A stretch of 6,676 bases of DNA from an uncultured Muribaculaceae bacterium. Lineage in GTDB: Bacteria; Bacteroidota; Bacteroidia; Bacteroidales; Muribaculaceae. The notes under the pieces were generated by a model that saw nothing but the letters and a program-made list of their open reading frames with translations, was not told the origin of the DNA and did not search any database. Of the stretch, positions 6,050 to 6,676 are shown piece after piece; within the stretch, counting starts at the first letter, position 1; each line of letters opens with the position of its first letter. Position numbers and translations under genes: made by a program. The stretch is taken from assembly GCA_910579605.1 (NCBI GenBank), contig CAJTUG010000017.1, forward strand, positions 5,440-12,115. Direction: 5' to 3'.

Positions 6050-6676
6050 TTAGTCCTTTACGTATTTCTGGGCTATTTTAAGGATATTATCGGCCTCTTC
6101 GCGGTTGGGCGTGTCGGGATAATTGTTTATGAATGAATAATATTCATCTATTACCTCACGGTAGCGGTCTGCTTTCTTCTCTTCTATAGAGTTTGCTGCT
6201 TCTTGATACCGTGCCTTGAGGATGAGCATTTCAAGATCTTCCTTGTATTTGGAATAAGGATAGTCTTTCACTGCATTCCTGGCAACTATTATGGCAGACT
6301 CGTAGTTGTTGCCCATATAGTTCCCCAAATTATAGTAAAGCTGGGCGTTTTGAAGCTGTTTGAGCGTGAGTTTATCCTGAAGCTCAAAAATTGCGTTTTG
6401 TGCAATAGAGACTTTTTCGCTGCGAGGGAAATAGTCTAAGAAAGCCTGTAACTCTTCTATCGCTTTGAGTGTTTCGCTTTGGTCAAGTTGGGGCTCTGGT
6501 GAATCCAGGAAATATCCATAGCCGCAGAAGAAACGCGCTTGTTCCACATATTTGCCCTTGGGATAGCGGCTGTAGTAGTTCTTGAACCAAGCTCCGGCAC
6601 TCATGTAATCCTTATTCTCATAGTGGCTCATGCCAAGGAGATATAAAGATTCCTCGGCCTTGTCGGAACCTTTGAA
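6050..6676 (-). CDS. bamD: Outer membrane assembly lipoprotein BamD, C-terminal part (5' end outside window)
   Basis: The open frame runs in from the window edge (FKGSDKAEESLYLLGMSHYE...), so the internal ATG at 6631 is not the true start; 208 residues are visible of a usual ~270. The missing N-terminus should carry the lipoprotein signal. The visible part is a chain of TPR helices: AEESLYLLGMSHYENKDYMSAGAWFKNYYSRYPKGKYVEQA, then YYNLGNYMGNNYESAIIVARNAVKDYPYSKYKED, then YREVIDEYYSFINNYPDTPNREEAD. The Y-P-x-S/D-K/P ending after each repeat is typical of BamD/YfiO. BamD is an essential periplasm-facing lipoprotein that works with BamA to fold beta-barrels into the outer membrane. rpoZ follows after a short A/T-rich gap and is probably cotranscribed. 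Confidence 0.92.
   Translation of the reverse strand, partial: FKGSDKAEESLYLLGMSHYENKDYMSAGAWFKNYYSRYPKGKYVEQARFFCGYGYFLDSPEPQLDQSETLKAIEELQAFLDYFPRSEKVSIAQNAIFELQDKLTLKQLQNAQLYYNLGNYMGNNYESAIIVARNAVKDYPYSKYKEDLEMLILKARYQEAANSIEEKKADRYREVIDEYYSFINNYPDTPNREEADNILKIAQKYVKD

Noticed and set aside
1..6676. Mobile element, phage, defence or CRISPR system
   Set aside because: No transposase, integrase, direct-repeat array or defence-type domain is found on either strand; the genes are core metabolic and envelope functions.

Overview
The window looks like a chromosomal segment from a Bacteroidales bacterium, with the family unresolved (Muribaculaceae or Porphyromonadaceae-like would fit). The reasons are the protein types (Bacteroidetes-style omega subunit, BamD, short CstA, FloA, a TPR/PD40 envelope protein), the lack of Shine-Dalgarno sequences before most genes, and a promoter of the TTG-N19-TAnnTTTG type. 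Every gene I can support lies on the minus strand, so the layout is described from high to low coordinates. There are no RNA genes, CRISPR arrays, insertion sequences or other mobile-element signs, and no gene-free stretch reaches 300 bases.

6676-5681: an envelope/housekeeping pair. The 3' part of bamD (beta-barrel assembly lipoprotein) is followed by rpoZ (RNA polymerase omega). A 135-base gap follows, with two GC-rich hairpins; the stronger one (5601-5625) probably ends this transcript.

5545-4596: a class I mannose-6-phosphate isomerase gene (manA) whose reading frame is broken. The first 266 codons carry the zinc-site motifs and stop early. The missing last ~54 residues are present in the -1 frame. 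The break lies in a short stretch holding a canonical -1 slippery heptamer (T TTA AAA) and a run of six T, so mutation, assembly error, programmed frameshifting and transcriptional slippage all need separating. A 191-base gap with several inverted repeats follows, including a terminator-like hairpin (4454-4490).

4404-1: a tightly packed probable operon of four genes: an exported TPR/PD40/coiled-coil protein, floA (flotillin-like membrane scaffold), cstA (carbon-starvation-type pyruvate/peptide transporter) and a PHP-family phosphatase resembling histidinol-phosphatase, which runs off the window. floA and cstA overlap by one base (TAATG) and cstA and the PHP gene are three bases apart, so co-translation is likely. 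A good Bacteroidetes promoter lies only 8 bases before the first start codon, implying a nearly leaderless mRNA.

Most of the window is ordinary core genome. The points that deserve a second look are the manA frame break, the near-leaderless promoter, and the coupling of FloA to a secreted TPR/PD40 protein. I did not find a clear new multi-gene system.
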